DNA of 64,000 bases. Source: Salinarimonas soli (lineage in GTDB: Bacteria; Pseudomonadota; Alphaproteobacteria; Rhizobiales; Beijerinckiaceae). Numbering within the stretch: the first letter of the stretch is position 1; the number at the start of each line of letters is the position of its first letter. The notes below the pieces were generated by a model, which ran no database searches, was not told the DNA's origin, and saw nothing but the letters and a program-made list of their open reading frames with translations. The position numbers and the translations under genes are program-made. Where the stretch lies: assembly GCF_008386575.1 (NCBI RefSeq), contig NZ_VUOA01000019.1:23472-87471 (forward strand). The letters are read 5' to 3'. Of this stretch, positions 33,286 to 39,769 are shown piece by piece.

Positions 33286-33543
33286 TCAGTGATGGGGCGA
33301 CGAGCTCGCCGTGATGGCTCGGCCCGACGCCGGGATGAGCAGGCCCCGGCAGGCGAGATCGCGGGCGATCACGTCGTCCTGCGGCGCCGTGAGCGACACG
33401 CCGCTCACCATGCGGGCCGTGCCCGTCTCGCCGCGCTGCGCGGTGGCCGACAGGCTGCGCAGCTCCAGGGGAAGATCCTGCGAGCAGCAGGGATGGTCGA
33501 CGTCGTTGACCGGAACCACGTTGGGCCTCCTCGCCTCGTGCAT
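33286..33543 (-). CDS. Hypothetical 85-residue protein under an EcfG promoter
   Basis: Soluble 85-residue protein with a CC pair (DHPCCSQDL near residue 18) and no recognised domain. GGAGAG lies five bases before the ATG at 33543, and an exact EcfG-type promoter ends 33 bases upstream, which supports it as a real gene. It is followed on the same strand by the 179-residue hypothetical gene. Function unknown. Confidence 0.6.
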   Translation of the reverse strand: MHEARRPNVVPVNDVDHPCCSQDLPLELRSLSATAQRGETGTARMVSGVSLTAPQDDVIARDLACRGLLIPASGRAITASSSPHH

Positions 33544-33575
33544 GGGGCTCTCCGACCCCGGGCTTGTTAGGGGTC

Positions 33576-33600
33576 AACGCGAGGTCCGGACCCCGGTTCC
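33576..33600 (-). promoter_or_regulatory. EcfG-type promoter for the 85-residue gene
   Basis: Minus-strand GGAAC (33600-33596), 16-base spacer, CGTT (33579-33576), an exact match. Transcription should start near 33568, about 25 bases before the ATG at 33543. Confidence 0.78.
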
Positions 33601-33663
33601 TGCCCCTCGGTGGCGCAGGGAGGGGCAGCGAAAGCGGCGGTTCAAAAAATTTTCGAGCCCTGC

Positions 33664-33688
33664 GGAACCGGCCCTCGCCGGCGGCGTT
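33664..33688 (+). promoter_or_regulatory. EcfG-type promoter leading into a terminator
   Basis: GGAAC (33664-33668), 16 bases, CGTT (33685-33688): exact match. The next plus-strand element is a strong terminator at 33735-33768 rather than a gene, so its product seems to be a short RNA of about 70 bases. Confidence 0.75.
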
Positions 33689-33695
33689 ATCGAGG

Positions 33696-33769
33696 CAACC
33701 GGCTCAATCTGCCCCCACGGGCCGGCACCTCATCGGCGCAGTCGGATCATCCGACTGCGCCGTTTTTCT
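33696..33769 (+). ncRNA. Candidate stress-induced small RNA
   Basis: Predicted transcript of about 74 bases from the EcfG promoter at 33664-33688 to the T-run of the terminator at 33735-33768. No plus-strand gene lies upstream that would need this terminator. The 5' part is single-stranded and C-rich (CTGCCCCCACGGGCC), the 3' part is the terminator stem. It could also act as an attenuated leader of the DUF892 gene. Ends are inferred. Confidence 0.5.
33735..33768 (+). terminator. Strong Rho-independent terminator
   Basis: Perfect 12-base-pair stem GGCGCAGTCGGA/TCCGACTGCGCC with a three-base loop, then GTTTTTCTTT. It lies on the plus strand between an EcfG promoter and a second, near-consensus one. 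Confidence 0.85.
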
Positions 33770-33786
33770 TTCCAGGTCGGGTGCCC

Positions 33787-33811
33787 GGAACCGCCCCGCG
33801 GACGCATGGTT
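33787..33811 (+). promoter_or_regulatory. Near-consensus EcfG promoter for the DUF892 gene
   Basis: GGAAC (33787-33791), 16 bases, GGTT (33808-33811), one change from CGTT. Expected transcription start is about 33819, 35 bases before the DUF892 ATG. It lies beyond the upstream terminator, so it can express the gene independently. Confidence 0.6.
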
Positions 33812-33853
33812 GAATCGCCGGCGCAAGCCGTCGATCCCCGTCCGGAGAACCCC

Positions 33854-34336
33854 ATGAAAAGCTTGCAGGACCTGTTCGTCCACATGCTCAAGGACGTCTA
33901 CCACGCCGAGAAGCAGGCGATCCGCGCCTACCCCAAGATGGTGAAGTCCGTGAAGACCCCCGAGCTCAAGCAGGCGCTCGAGGAGCATCGCGACGAGACC
34001 CTGGGGCAGGTCGAGCGGCTGGAGCAGATCTTCGAGATGCTCGACCGGCGCGCCCGCGGCGAGCCCTGCGAGGCGATGCAGAGCCTCATCGAGGAGGGCC
34101 GCGAGGTGCTGGAGGAGGCCGAGGACGACAACGTCCGGGAGGCCGGCATCATCGCCGCCGCCCAGGCCATCGAGCATTACGAGATCGCCCGCTACGGCAC
34201 CCTGCGCGCCTGGGCCGAGGAACTCGGCATGGGCGACGCGGCGAAGCTGCTGCAGCAGACCCTCGACGAGGAGAAGAAGACCGACGAGCGCCTCAACAAG
34301 CTCGCCGTCGACCGCGTGAACCGCAAGGCCGCCTGA
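33854..34336 (+). CDS. DUF892 (YciF-like) ferritin-like stress protein
   Basis: 160 residues, a four-helix ferritin-like fold of the DUF892/YciE-YciF family. SLQDLFVHMLKDVYHAEKQA (residues 3-22) with the Asp/His/Glu pattern and IEHYEIARYGTLRAWA (near 115) are family marks with possible metal ligands. Members are general stress proteins of unsolved biochemistry. CCGGAGAACCCC precedes the ATG. A near-consensus EcfG promoter lies directly upstream, and a second EcfG promoter further back is separated by a terminator. Confidence 0.9.
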   Translation: MKSLQDLFVHMLKDVYHAEKQAIRAYPKMVKSVKTPELKQALEEHRDETLGQVERLEQIFEMLDRRARGEPCEAMQSLIEEGREVLEEAEDDNVREAGIIAAAQAIEHYEIARYGTLRAWAEELGMGDAAKLLQQTLDEEKKTDERLNKLAVDRVNRKAA

Positions 34337-34666
34337 GCCGACGCCGGAGGCGCCGCCCCGCGGCGCCTCCGGACGGGCGGTTGTCAGGGACGGGCAAAGG
34401 GGCTTCGGGAGCGTGGGGCTGAACGATAGGCCCCCTCTCCGACCCCCTCATGCTGAGGAGCCCGCCGAAGGCGGGCGTCTCGAAGCACGCAGCACCTTCG
34501 TGAGCCGGAGGGAGATCCCTGGAATGCCCTTCGAGGCCCTGCTTCGCAGGGCACCTCAGGACGAGGGTGGAGGGTGGGCCGTACTTATGGGCCAGCCCCT
34601 CGGAACTGGACTGGATGCCCTGGCATGAAGCGGCCGGCACGGACCGGCCGCCGACGCGGCTCCCCC
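34337..34666 (+). repeat. Family A repeat copy 3 in a 330-base gap
   Basis: 34443-34580 is a full family A element from CCCCCTCATGCTGAGGAGC to GACGAGGGTGGAGGGTGGGC. Just after the DUF892 stop, GGCGCCGCCCCGCGGCGCC (34347-34370) is a GC-rich hairpin that may end its transcript. No gene was found in the gap. Confidence 0.75.
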
Positions 34667-34891
34667 TCAGAGCCGCTCGCGCGCGGCGTGGCGGCGGGCC
34701 CGCACGCGGACCGGCACGGGCTGGGGCGTCGGAGCCAGCACGGTGAGGGCGCCCGCGAGGGCCGCGGCGGAGGCGAGGATCGCCACCATGGCCTGGGCCA
34801 GGATCGAGCCCGACGCGGCACCGAGGGTGCCGGCGGCGAGGGCGGCGAGGAGCAGGACGAGCGAGGCGCGTAGGGCCGCGGAACGAGACAT
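34667..34891 (-). CDS. Small membrane protein, two spans, unknown
   Basis: 74 residues: two hydrophobic segments (about 5-27 and 33-52), the second followed by a strongly basic tail (RVRARRHAARERL). AGGAGG lies seven bases before the ATG at 34891, so the start is secure. A near-consensus EcfG promoter (34920-34945) precedes it. No domain recognised; it fits the set of small envelope proteins in this stress island. Confidence 0.72.
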   Translation of the reverse strand: MSRSAALRASLVLLLAALAAGTLGAASGSILAQAMVAILASAAALAGALTVLAPTPQPVPVRVRARRHAARERL

Positions 34892-34919
34892 CGGATGACC
34901 TCCTGGAACGTGAGACCTC

Positions 34920-34945
34920 AACGTCCGACGGGGTGAGCTGGTTCT
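34920..34945 (-). promoter_or_regulatory. Near-consensus EcfG promoter
   Basis: Minus strand AGAAC (34945-34941), 17-base spacer, CGTT (34923-34920). One -35 change from GGAAC. It lies 29 bases upstream of the 74-residue membrane protein start. Confidence 0.5.
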
Positions 34946-35038
34946 CCGGCCCGGGTGTCGCAGGGCGACGCGACAGAATCGGAACATAGCATTCGGCAAG
35001 TCAAGGATGCGTCGAGTCACAGTCCCGTGAGAGTCGCC

Positions 35039-35063
35039 GGAACCGGGGCCGAGCGCAAGCGTT
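35039..35063 (+). promoter_or_regulatory. EcfG-type promoter for the DUF1328 gene
   Basis: GGAAC (35039-35043), 16 bases, CGTT (35060-35063), exact match; predicted start near 35071, about 42 bases before the ATG at 35113. Confidence 0.78.
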
Positions 35064-35112
35064 GCCTCAATGTCATCGGCAACACGCCGAATTCATCATC
35101 AGTGAGGTCAAA

Positions 35113-35292
35113 ATGCTCGGCTGGGCAATCACTTTCCTTGTGGTGGCGCTGATCGCTGCGGTCCTCGGTTTCGGCGGAATCGCCGGTGCGGCCGTGGACA
35201 TCGCGAAGCTCATCTTCTTCGTCGCCATCGTGCTCTTCGCCATCTCGGCGGTGGTGGGCCTCTTCCGGGGCCGGAGCTCCACGAGGCTCTGA
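35113..35292 (+). CDS. DUF1328 small membrane protein
   Basis: 59 residues, two membrane spans (about 3-25 and 30-50): [40 protein letters not shown] and a basic tail. This matches the DUF1328/YtjA family, widespread small membrane proteins often induced by stress. AGTGAGG precedes the ATG at 35113. An exact EcfG promoter lies upstream, and nepR converges from the right. Confidence 0.88.
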   Translation: MLGWAITFLVVALIAAVLGFGGIAGAAVDIAKLIFFVAIVLFAISAVVGLFRGRSSTRL

Positions 35293-35344
35293 CGCGAGGT
35301 TCACGTCGAGGCGCGCGCCGTCCGGCTCGCCGGGCGGCGCGGCC

Positions 35345-35563
35345 CTACTCCTTCTTCTTGTCGAGGCGCGAGAGGAGATCCGCGAATCGGTCGGGCACCG
35401 GCTGGTTCAGCAGGTCGTCGTACATGGCGCGCAACTGGTCGCCGATCCGCCCCTGGGTGGGGCGATCGAGCTTCGGGTTGGCGGCTGTCGTATCGCGGGA
35501 CGTGCCAAGAGCGGCCCCATCGGCGGCACCATCCACCGGAGTCTTCCCCATCTTGTCATTCAT
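35345..35563 (-). CDS. nepR: Anti-sigma factor NepR
   Basis: 72 residues. The conserved two-helix NepR core is GRIGDQLRAMYDDLLNQPVP followed by DRFADLLSRLD (residues about 38-68), preceded by a disordered Ala/Thr-rich lead. NepR holds the stress sigma factor EcfG inactive until phosphorylated PhyR binds it. It is transcribed away from phyR, under its own EcfG promoter. In most relatives ecfG follows nepR; here the next gene is convergent DUF1328, so ecfG is elsewhere. Confidence 0.92.
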   Translation of the reverse strand: MNDKMGKTPVDGAADGAALGTSRDTTAANPKLDRPTQGRIGDQLRAMYDDLLNQPVPDRFADLLSRLDKKKE

Positions 35564-35643
35564 GTCCGGCTATCCCCGGCCGCTCTGCCGGCATGCGCCC
35601 ATCGTCTGGGCGGGCCGCGGCGAACCTTGTGCGCATGGGCGAC

Positions 35644-35668
35644 AACGTCGACTCCCCTGGTGAGTTCC
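35644..35668 (-). promoter_or_regulatory. EcfG-type promoter for nepR
   Basis: Minus strand GGAAC (35668-35664), 16 bases, CGTT (35647-35644), exact. Predicted start near 35636, about 73 bases before the nepR ATG. Its -35 box is only seven bases from the -35 box of the divergent phyR promoter. Confidence 0.78.
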
Positions 35669-35675
35669 GTAAAAT

Positions 35676-35700
35676 GGAACCAAATTTGGGGTCTGGCGTT
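35676..35700 (+). promoter_or_regulatory. EcfG-type promoter for phyR
   Basis: GGAAC (35676-35680), 16 bases, CGTT (35697-35700), exact. Predicted start near 35708; the phyR ATG is at 35751. This gives positive feedback of EcfG on phyR. Confidence 0.82.
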
Positions 35701-35750
35701 GCCCCCGCGGACCGCTATCATCAATCAAGCTTCACCATAAGGGGGACCGT

Positions 35751-36557
35751 ATGTCGACAGCCCAGCTCGTCGTTCAGCATCTGCCGTACCTGCGCCGCTA
35801 CGCCCGCGCGCTGACGGGGAGCCAGATGGCGGGCGACGCCTATGTGGCCGCGACCCTCGAGACGCTGGTGAACGAGCCCGAGACGATCGGCAAGGCGTCG
35901 AACGTCAAGGTCGACCTGTTCCAGGTCTTCACCCGGATCTGGAACTCGCTGTCGGTGAACGGCAAGAGCGAGCAGATCCAGCGGGACCTCCCCGCCGAGG
36001 TCCGCATCGGCCAGATCACCCCGCTGCCCCGCCAGGCCTTCCTCCTGTCCTGCCTCGAGGGCTTCTCGGAGGAGGAATCGGCCGCGATCCTCGGCGTCGA
36101 CGCCGCCACCGTGCGCGAGCTCGTCGACGAGGCGGGCCGCGAGCTCGCCGCCGACATGGCGACCGACATCCTCATCATCGAGGACGAGCCCCTCATCGCC
36201 ATGGACCTGGAGGCGCTCGTCGAGGGCCTGGGCCACAACGTCACGGGCGTGGCGCGCACCCGCACCGAGGCCGTGAAGCTCGCGCAGGGCAAGCGCCCGG
36301 GGCTCATCCTCGCCGACATCCAGCTCGCCGACGGCTCCTCGGGCCTCGACGCGGTCAACGATCTCCTGGGAAGCTTCGAGGTGCCGGTGATCTTCATCAC
36401 GGCGTATCCTGAGCGCTTCCTCACGGGCGAGCGCCCCGAGCCCGCCTTCCTCATCGCCAAGCCGTTCCAGCCCGCGAACGTCTCCGCCGTGATCAGCCAG
36501 GCGCTGTTCTTCCAGCAGACCGCCCGGCGCCGCGAGGCCCGCGCCGCGACGGGCTGA
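35751..36557 (+). CDS. phyR: General stress response anti-anti-sigma factor PhyR
   Basis: 268 residues. The N-terminal half (residues about 8-130) mimics an ECF sigma factor (LPYLRRYARALTGSQMAGDA, PRQAFLLSCLEGFSEEESAA), and the C-terminal half (about 140-260) is a receiver with the phospho-acceptor Asp in LILADIQLADGSSGLDAV and lysine in LIAKPF. When phosphorylated, PhyR binds NepR and frees EcfG. GGGGGACCGT precedes the ATG. It has an EcfG promoter and a strong terminator, so it is a one-gene transcript divergent from nepR. Confidence 0.96.
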   Translation: MSTAQLVVQHLPYLRRYARALTGSQMAGDAYVAATLETLVNEPETIGKASNVKVDLFQVFTRIWNSLSVNGKSEQIQRDLPAEVRIGQITPLPRQAFLLSCLEGFSEEESAAILGVDAATVRELVDEAGRELAADMATDILIIEDEPLIAMDLEALVEGLGHNVTGVARTRTEAVKLAQGKRPGLILADIQLADGSSGLDAVNDLLGSFEVPVIFITAYPERFLTGERPEPAFLIAKPFQPANVSAVISQALFFQQTARRREARAATG

Positions 36558-36588
36558 GCGCCCAGCGCATCGGCGCCGGACGGCAGCA

Positions 36589-36617
36589 GGGGAGCCCCGA
36601 TCCGGGCTCCCCTTTTT
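36589..36617 (+). terminator. Rho-independent terminator of phyR
   Basis: Perfect nine-base-pair stem GGGGAGCCC/GGGCTCCCC (36589-36597, 36604-36612) with a six-base loop and TTTTT, 32 bases past the phyR stop. Confidence 0.9.
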
Positions 36618-36651
36618 CGTGGCGCCGCCCATGGCGCATCGTCGCGGGGGC

Positions 36652-36677
36652 GGATCCCCGGACCCGCGCGGCACGTT
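36652..36677 (+). promoter_or_regulatory. Weak EcfG-like promoter
   Basis: GGATC (36652-36656), 17 bases, CGTT (36674-36677): one change in the -35 box. It lies 29 bases before the ATG of a 32-residue membrane peptide. Confidence 0.4.
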
Positions 36678-36705
36678 GCGGCCTCGACACATGAGGAGGC
36701 TTGCG

Positions 36706-36804
36706 ATGGAAGGCGGCATGATCTGGGCGACGATCATCGTCGGGTTGATGCTGGTGGCCGGCGGCCTTCTCGTCACCGCCCTCGCGATCCGCAGCAAGCG
36801 CTAG
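36706..36804 (+). CDS. 32-residue single-span membrane peptide
   Basis: 32 residues: a short acidic start, one membrane span (IWATIIVGLMLVAGGLLVTA) and a basic end IRSKR. GAGGAGG (36693-36699) lies six bases before the ATG, an unusually strong ribosome site that also rules against the earlier in-frame ATG at 36691. It lies between the phyR terminator and the predicted antisense small RNA. Function unknown. Confidence 0.7.
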   Translation: MEGGMIWATIIVGLMLVAGGLLVTALAIRSKR

Positions 36805-36886
36805 GACGGCCGACGAGGCGGGTGCGAAGCGGAAGGTTCGGCGCCCCTCGCCGCACGACATCGTGCGATCCCGATAAGTAGGGCGC

Positions 36887-36917
36887 AAAAAAAGACGGGC
36901 CGGCGAACCGACCCGTC
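36887..36917 (-). terminator. Rho-independent terminator of the minus-strand small RNA
   Basis: On the minus strand GACGGG pairs with CCCGTC around an inner CGG/CCG stem and a GAA-type loop (36894-36917), followed by seven T residues (36893-36887). No minus-strand gene lies to the right to need it. Confidence 0.8.
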
Positions 36918-36970
36918 AAGTATCCGGCCAATGCACAAGGGGAATGCGGGGAGGACCAGGTGGCCGGGTA
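36887..36970 (-). ncRNA. Candidate EcfG-dependent small RNA
   Basis: Predicted RNA of about 84 bases from an exact EcfG-type promoter (36978-37003, 17-base spacer) to the terminator at 36887-36917. No ORF of useful size lies inside on the minus strand. The 5' half is pyrimidine-rich and contains CCUGGUCCUCCCCGC, which could pair with ribosome-binding sites. Start and end are inferred from the promoter and terminator. Confidence 0.6.
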
Positions 36971-36977
36971 CTCAGGT

Positions 36978-37003
36978 AACGTTACGTCGCGCGGATTGGT
37001 TCC
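36978..37003 (-). promoter_or_regulatory. EcfG-type promoter of the small RNA
   Basis: Minus strand GGAAC (37003-36999), 17 bases, CGTT (36981-36978). Both boxes are exact, and 17 is an accepted spacer. Downstream is a terminator about 60 bases away with no gene between. Confidence 0.7.
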
Positions 37004-37099
37004 GAGCCGTTCCGGGGGATCGGCGGAGGCCGACGCCTTGGACCTTGCGGGCGCCTCGGCCCGGCGCGTGAGGCGGCGCACATCGGGGCCTCACGTTCG

Positions 37100-37124
37100 G
37101 GAACATAGAAATTAACCTGGCGTT
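37100..37124 (+). promoter_or_regulatory. EcfG-type promoter upstream of the 149-residue protein
   Basis: GGAAC (37100-37104), 16 bases, CGTT (37121-37124), exact. Predicted start near 37132; the gene starts at 37176. Its -10 box lies inside a perfect CtrA-box (37112-37126). Confidence 0.78.
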
Positions 37125-37126
37125 AA
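37112..37126 (+). promoter_or_regulatory. Perfect CtrA box overlapping an EcfG promoter
   Basis: TTAACCTGGCGTTAA: TTAA, seven bases, TTAA, exactly the CtrA consensus in alphaproteobacteria, with the preferred C after the second half. TTAA is rare in this GC-rich window. The site covers the spacer end and the -10 box of the EcfG promoter, so bound CtrA would block it. Confidence 0.6.
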
Positions 37127-37175
37127 CCTCGAAAGGCCCGCACCGCCACGGCGGTACCCGGGGGAGGCACCGCAC

Positions 37176-37625
37176 ATGCTCAAGTTCTCGGCCGGTCTCG
37201 TCGCGGTTTTCGGCGCGTCGTTCATGCTCGGCACCTACGTGAACGCGTCCCTCGGCCTCACCGGCGGGGCGCAGGCCGGCGGGGTCTCGACCAAGGGCAA
37301 CCGGATGGCAGCCTCCGCCGGTCCGGCCGCGCCCCGCCCCGTGGCGACCATCGAGGTCCTGGGGCTCGACGGGGCGACCGTGATCCTGCGCGACAAGGCC
37401 GGCGAGATCGTCTACCGGCACGACGGCGCCCGCAACACCACGATCGTCTCCCGCGACGTCGACCTGCCCACGATCACCGTGCGCGAGCGCGCCGACAGCC
37501 CGACGCAGCCCCAGCCCGTCCAGAAGCCCGCGACGCCGTCCCGCAAGACGGTGGGTTGCGAAGGGGTGGTCAGCACCCTCGTGAAGTCCGAGATGGCCCG
37601 CATCCCGAGCCTCTGCCTGACCTGA
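37176..37625 (+). CDS. Exported hypothetical protein
   Basis: 149 residues with an N-terminal hydrophobic segment (LKFSAGLVAVFGASFMLGTY, residues 2-21; signal or anchor) and a periplasmic part: a beta-rich stretch (ATIEVLGLDGATVILRDKAG), then a Pro/Gln linker and a C-terminal segment with two cysteines (VGCEGVVSTL and IPSLCLT). This last piece resembles a small domain seen in other Rhizobiales exported proteins. GGGGGAGGC precedes the ATG. Stress (EcfG) and perhaps CtrA control are suggested by the promoter. Confidence 0.7.
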   Translation: MLKFSAGLVAVFGASFMLGTYVNASLGLTGGAQAGGVSTKGNRMAASAGPAAPRPVATIEVLGLDGATVILRDKAGEIVYRHDGARNTTIVSRDVDLPTITVRERADSPTQPQPVQKPATPSRKTVGCEGVVSTLVKSEMARIPSLCLT

Positions 37626-37751
37626 AACGTCGCACCCGCCGGCGGCCCCGGCGGCGAAACAATCCCGCAGCCCAGTGGTTGATCCCTTGCCGTCCGGCTA
37701 CGCTTGCCGGGCGGCGAGGTGTCTTGCGTGGCGTGAGTAACGGAGGGCCGC

Positions 37752-39596
37752 TTGAGCGACTCGATCACCCGTGCCCGGCGGCGATCCCTGTTCCGGCGGT
37801 TCTGGCGCACCGCCTTGGGCTTCTGGCGGGGTGCGTCGAAGGGCAAGGCCTGGTTCCTGACGGGGGTGCTCCTCGCCACGATTCTCGTCCAGCTCTTCAT
37901 CCAGGTCCGGCTGAACGTCTGGAACCGGGACATCTTCGACGCGCTGGAGAAGCAGAACTTCTCCGCCGTCGGGTGGCTCGCCCTCATCTTCGTGCCGCTT
38001 GCCGTGGCGGCGGTGGCGCTCAACGTGGCCTCCGTCTGGGGCCGGCTCACCACGCAGCGCACCTGGCGGGCGTGGCTGTCGAACCGGCTCATCGACCGCT
38101 GGCTGGAGCACGGGCGCTACTACCAGCTCAACCTCGTGAGCGGCGAGCACCAGAACCCGGAATTCCGCATCGCCGAGGACACCCGCATCGCGACCGAGTC
38201 GCCCGTCGACTTCGCCTTCGGCATCATCACGGCGGTGCTCACCGCCGTGACGTTCATCGGGGTGCTCTGGGTGGTGGGCGGCGACATCACCTTCACCCTG
38301 GCGGGGCAGCGGATCCACGTCCCCGGCTTTCTCGTCTTCGTGGCGGTGGCCTACGCCCTCGTGACCACGACGGCGATGATCTACATCGCCCGCGCCTTCG
38401 TCGCGATCGCCGAGAGCAAGAACCAGTCGGAGGCCGAGTTCCGCTACGCCGCGACGCGGCTGCGGGAATATGGCGAGAGCATCGCGCTGCTCGGCGGCGA
38501 CCAGGAGGAGCGCTCGTCGCTCGGGGCGACCCTGGGCCGGGTGGTGCACTCCTGGACGCTGATGTGCCACCAATACATGCGCACGACCGTGGTCTCCTAC
38601 ACGAACTTCGTGGTCGCGCCCGTGATCCCGCTGATCCTGTGCGCCCCGAAATATCTCGCCGGCACCATGTCGCTCGGCGAGGTGATGCAGGCGGCGACCG
38701 CCTTCGTCACGGTGCAGCAGAGCTTCAACTGGCTCGTCGAGAACTACCCCAAGATGGCGGACTGGACGGCCTCCGTGAACCGGGTCGCGGGCCTGCTCGC
38801 CTCTCTCGACCGCCTGGAGCGGGCCGAGCGCCCCGAGGCGCATGGCCGCATCGCCCGCGTCGAGACGGACGAGCCCGGCGCGCCGTCGCTTCGGCTTCGC
38901 GGCGTCTCGGTGACCCTCGACGACGGCACCGAGGTGGTGGGCGAGACGGAGGTGGAGATCGGCGCGGGCGAGAAGGTGCTCGTCGTCGGCGAATCGGGCA
39001 CGGGCAAGAGCACCCTCGTGCGCGCCGTCGCGGGCCTGTGGCCTTGGGGCGAGGGGGAGGTCGTGGTGCGGCGGGGCGTGCGCATGTTCTTCATGCCGCA
39101 GCGCCCCTACGTGCCCATCGGCATCCTCAAGCGGGCCGTGGCCTATCCGGCCGCCGTCGAGGAGGTGTCCGACGAGGACGTGGTCGGCGCGCTCACCGAC
39201 GCGGGCCTGGAGCACCTCGTGGACAAGATCCACGCCCAGGGAATCCCCTGGGAGCGCACCCTGTCGGGCGGCGAGCAGCAGCGGCTCGCCTTCGCGCAGC
39301 TCTTCATCCACCGCCCCGACGTGGTGGTGATGGACGAGGCGACCGCGGCCCTCGACACCGAGACGCAGCACCGGCTCCTCACGCGCCTCGCCGAGCGCCT
39401 GCCCCACGCGGCCCTCATCAGCGTCGGCCACCGGCCCGAGCTCGAGGCCTTCCACGATCGCCGCCTCGTGCTCGCCCGCCGCCCCGAAGGCGCGCGGCTG
39501 GTTCGCGACGAGCATCTCGAGCATTCGGGCGTCAGCCGCCTGCTGGCGCAGATTTTCGGGCGCCCGACGGGGCGTTTGGCGGGCGAGAAGCGTTGA
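37752..39596 (+). CDS. SbmA/BacA-type ABC transporter (fused permease-ATPase)
   Basis: 614 residues: an N-terminal ABC_membrane_2 domain (about residues 25-330, six spans, with VRLNVWNRDIFDALEKQNF near 50, a family hallmark) and a C-terminal ATPase with Walker A GESGTGKSTLVRA (near 415), signature LSGGEQQRLAFAQLF (near 505) and Walker B VVVMDEATAALD. Relatives (YddA, Rv1819c, BclA) move peptides, cobalamin or very-long-chain fatty acids; BacA-like proteins matter in rhizobial symbiosis. Substrate here is unknown. GGAGGGCCGCTTG precedes the start; 37752 is an initiation site with alternative TTG. Confidence 0.88.
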   Translation: MSDSITRARRRSLFRRFWRTALGFWRGASKGKAWFLTGVLLATILVQLFIQVRLNVWNRDIFDALEKQNFSAVGWLALIFVPLAVAAVALNVASVWGRLTTQRTWRAWLSNRLIDRWLEHGRYYQLNLVSGEHQNPEFRIAEDTRIATESPVDFAFGIITAVLTAVTFIGVLWVVGGDITFTLAGQRIHVPGFLVFVAVAYALVTTTAMIYIARAFVAIAESKNQSEAEFRYAATRLREYGESIALLGGDQEERSSLGATLGRVVHSWTLMCHQYMRTTVVSYTNFVVAPVIPLILCAPKYLAGTMSLGEVMQAATAFVTVQQSFNWLVENYPKMADWTASVNRVAGLLASLDRLERAERPEAHGRIARVETDEPGAPSLRLRGVSVTLDDGTEVVGETEVEIGAGEKVLVVGESGTGKSTLVRAVAGLWPWGEGEVVVRRGVRMFFMPQRPYVPIGILKRAVAYPAAVEEVSDEDVVGALTDAGLEHLVDKIHAQGIPWERTLSGGEQQRLAFAQLFIHRPDVVVMDEATAALDTETQHRLLTRLAERLPHAALISVGHRPELEAFHDRRLVLARRPEGARLVRDEHLEHSGVSRLLAQIFGRPTGRLAGEKR

Positions 39597-39649
39597 CACG
39601 GCACAGGCCCCCCGCCGTTCCGGCCGGATAGGACCTCAGGCCGCAGGAC

Positions 39650-39674
39650 GGAACGAAGCCCTAAACGTGGCGTT
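39650..39674 (+). promoter_or_regulatory. EcfG-type promoter for the PRC-barrel gene
   Basis: GGAAC (39650-39654), 16 bases, CGTT (39671-39674), exact. Predicted start near 39682, about 88 bases before the ATG at 39770. Confidence 0.75.
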
Positions 39675-39769
39675 CCCTCCCTGTGCGCTTGCGCGCCCGA
39701 TGCCACGTGCGCACGAGCGCCTCGTCGCCTGGCGCGGTGACGCGCCACACAACGACCCGGGAGAACAAC

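Noticed and set aside
33277-33577. Alternative 116-codon minus-strand frame overlapping the 85-residue ORF
   Set aside because: It starts beyond the predicted transcription start of the EcfG promoter and has no ribosome site, whereas the 85-residue ORF has both.
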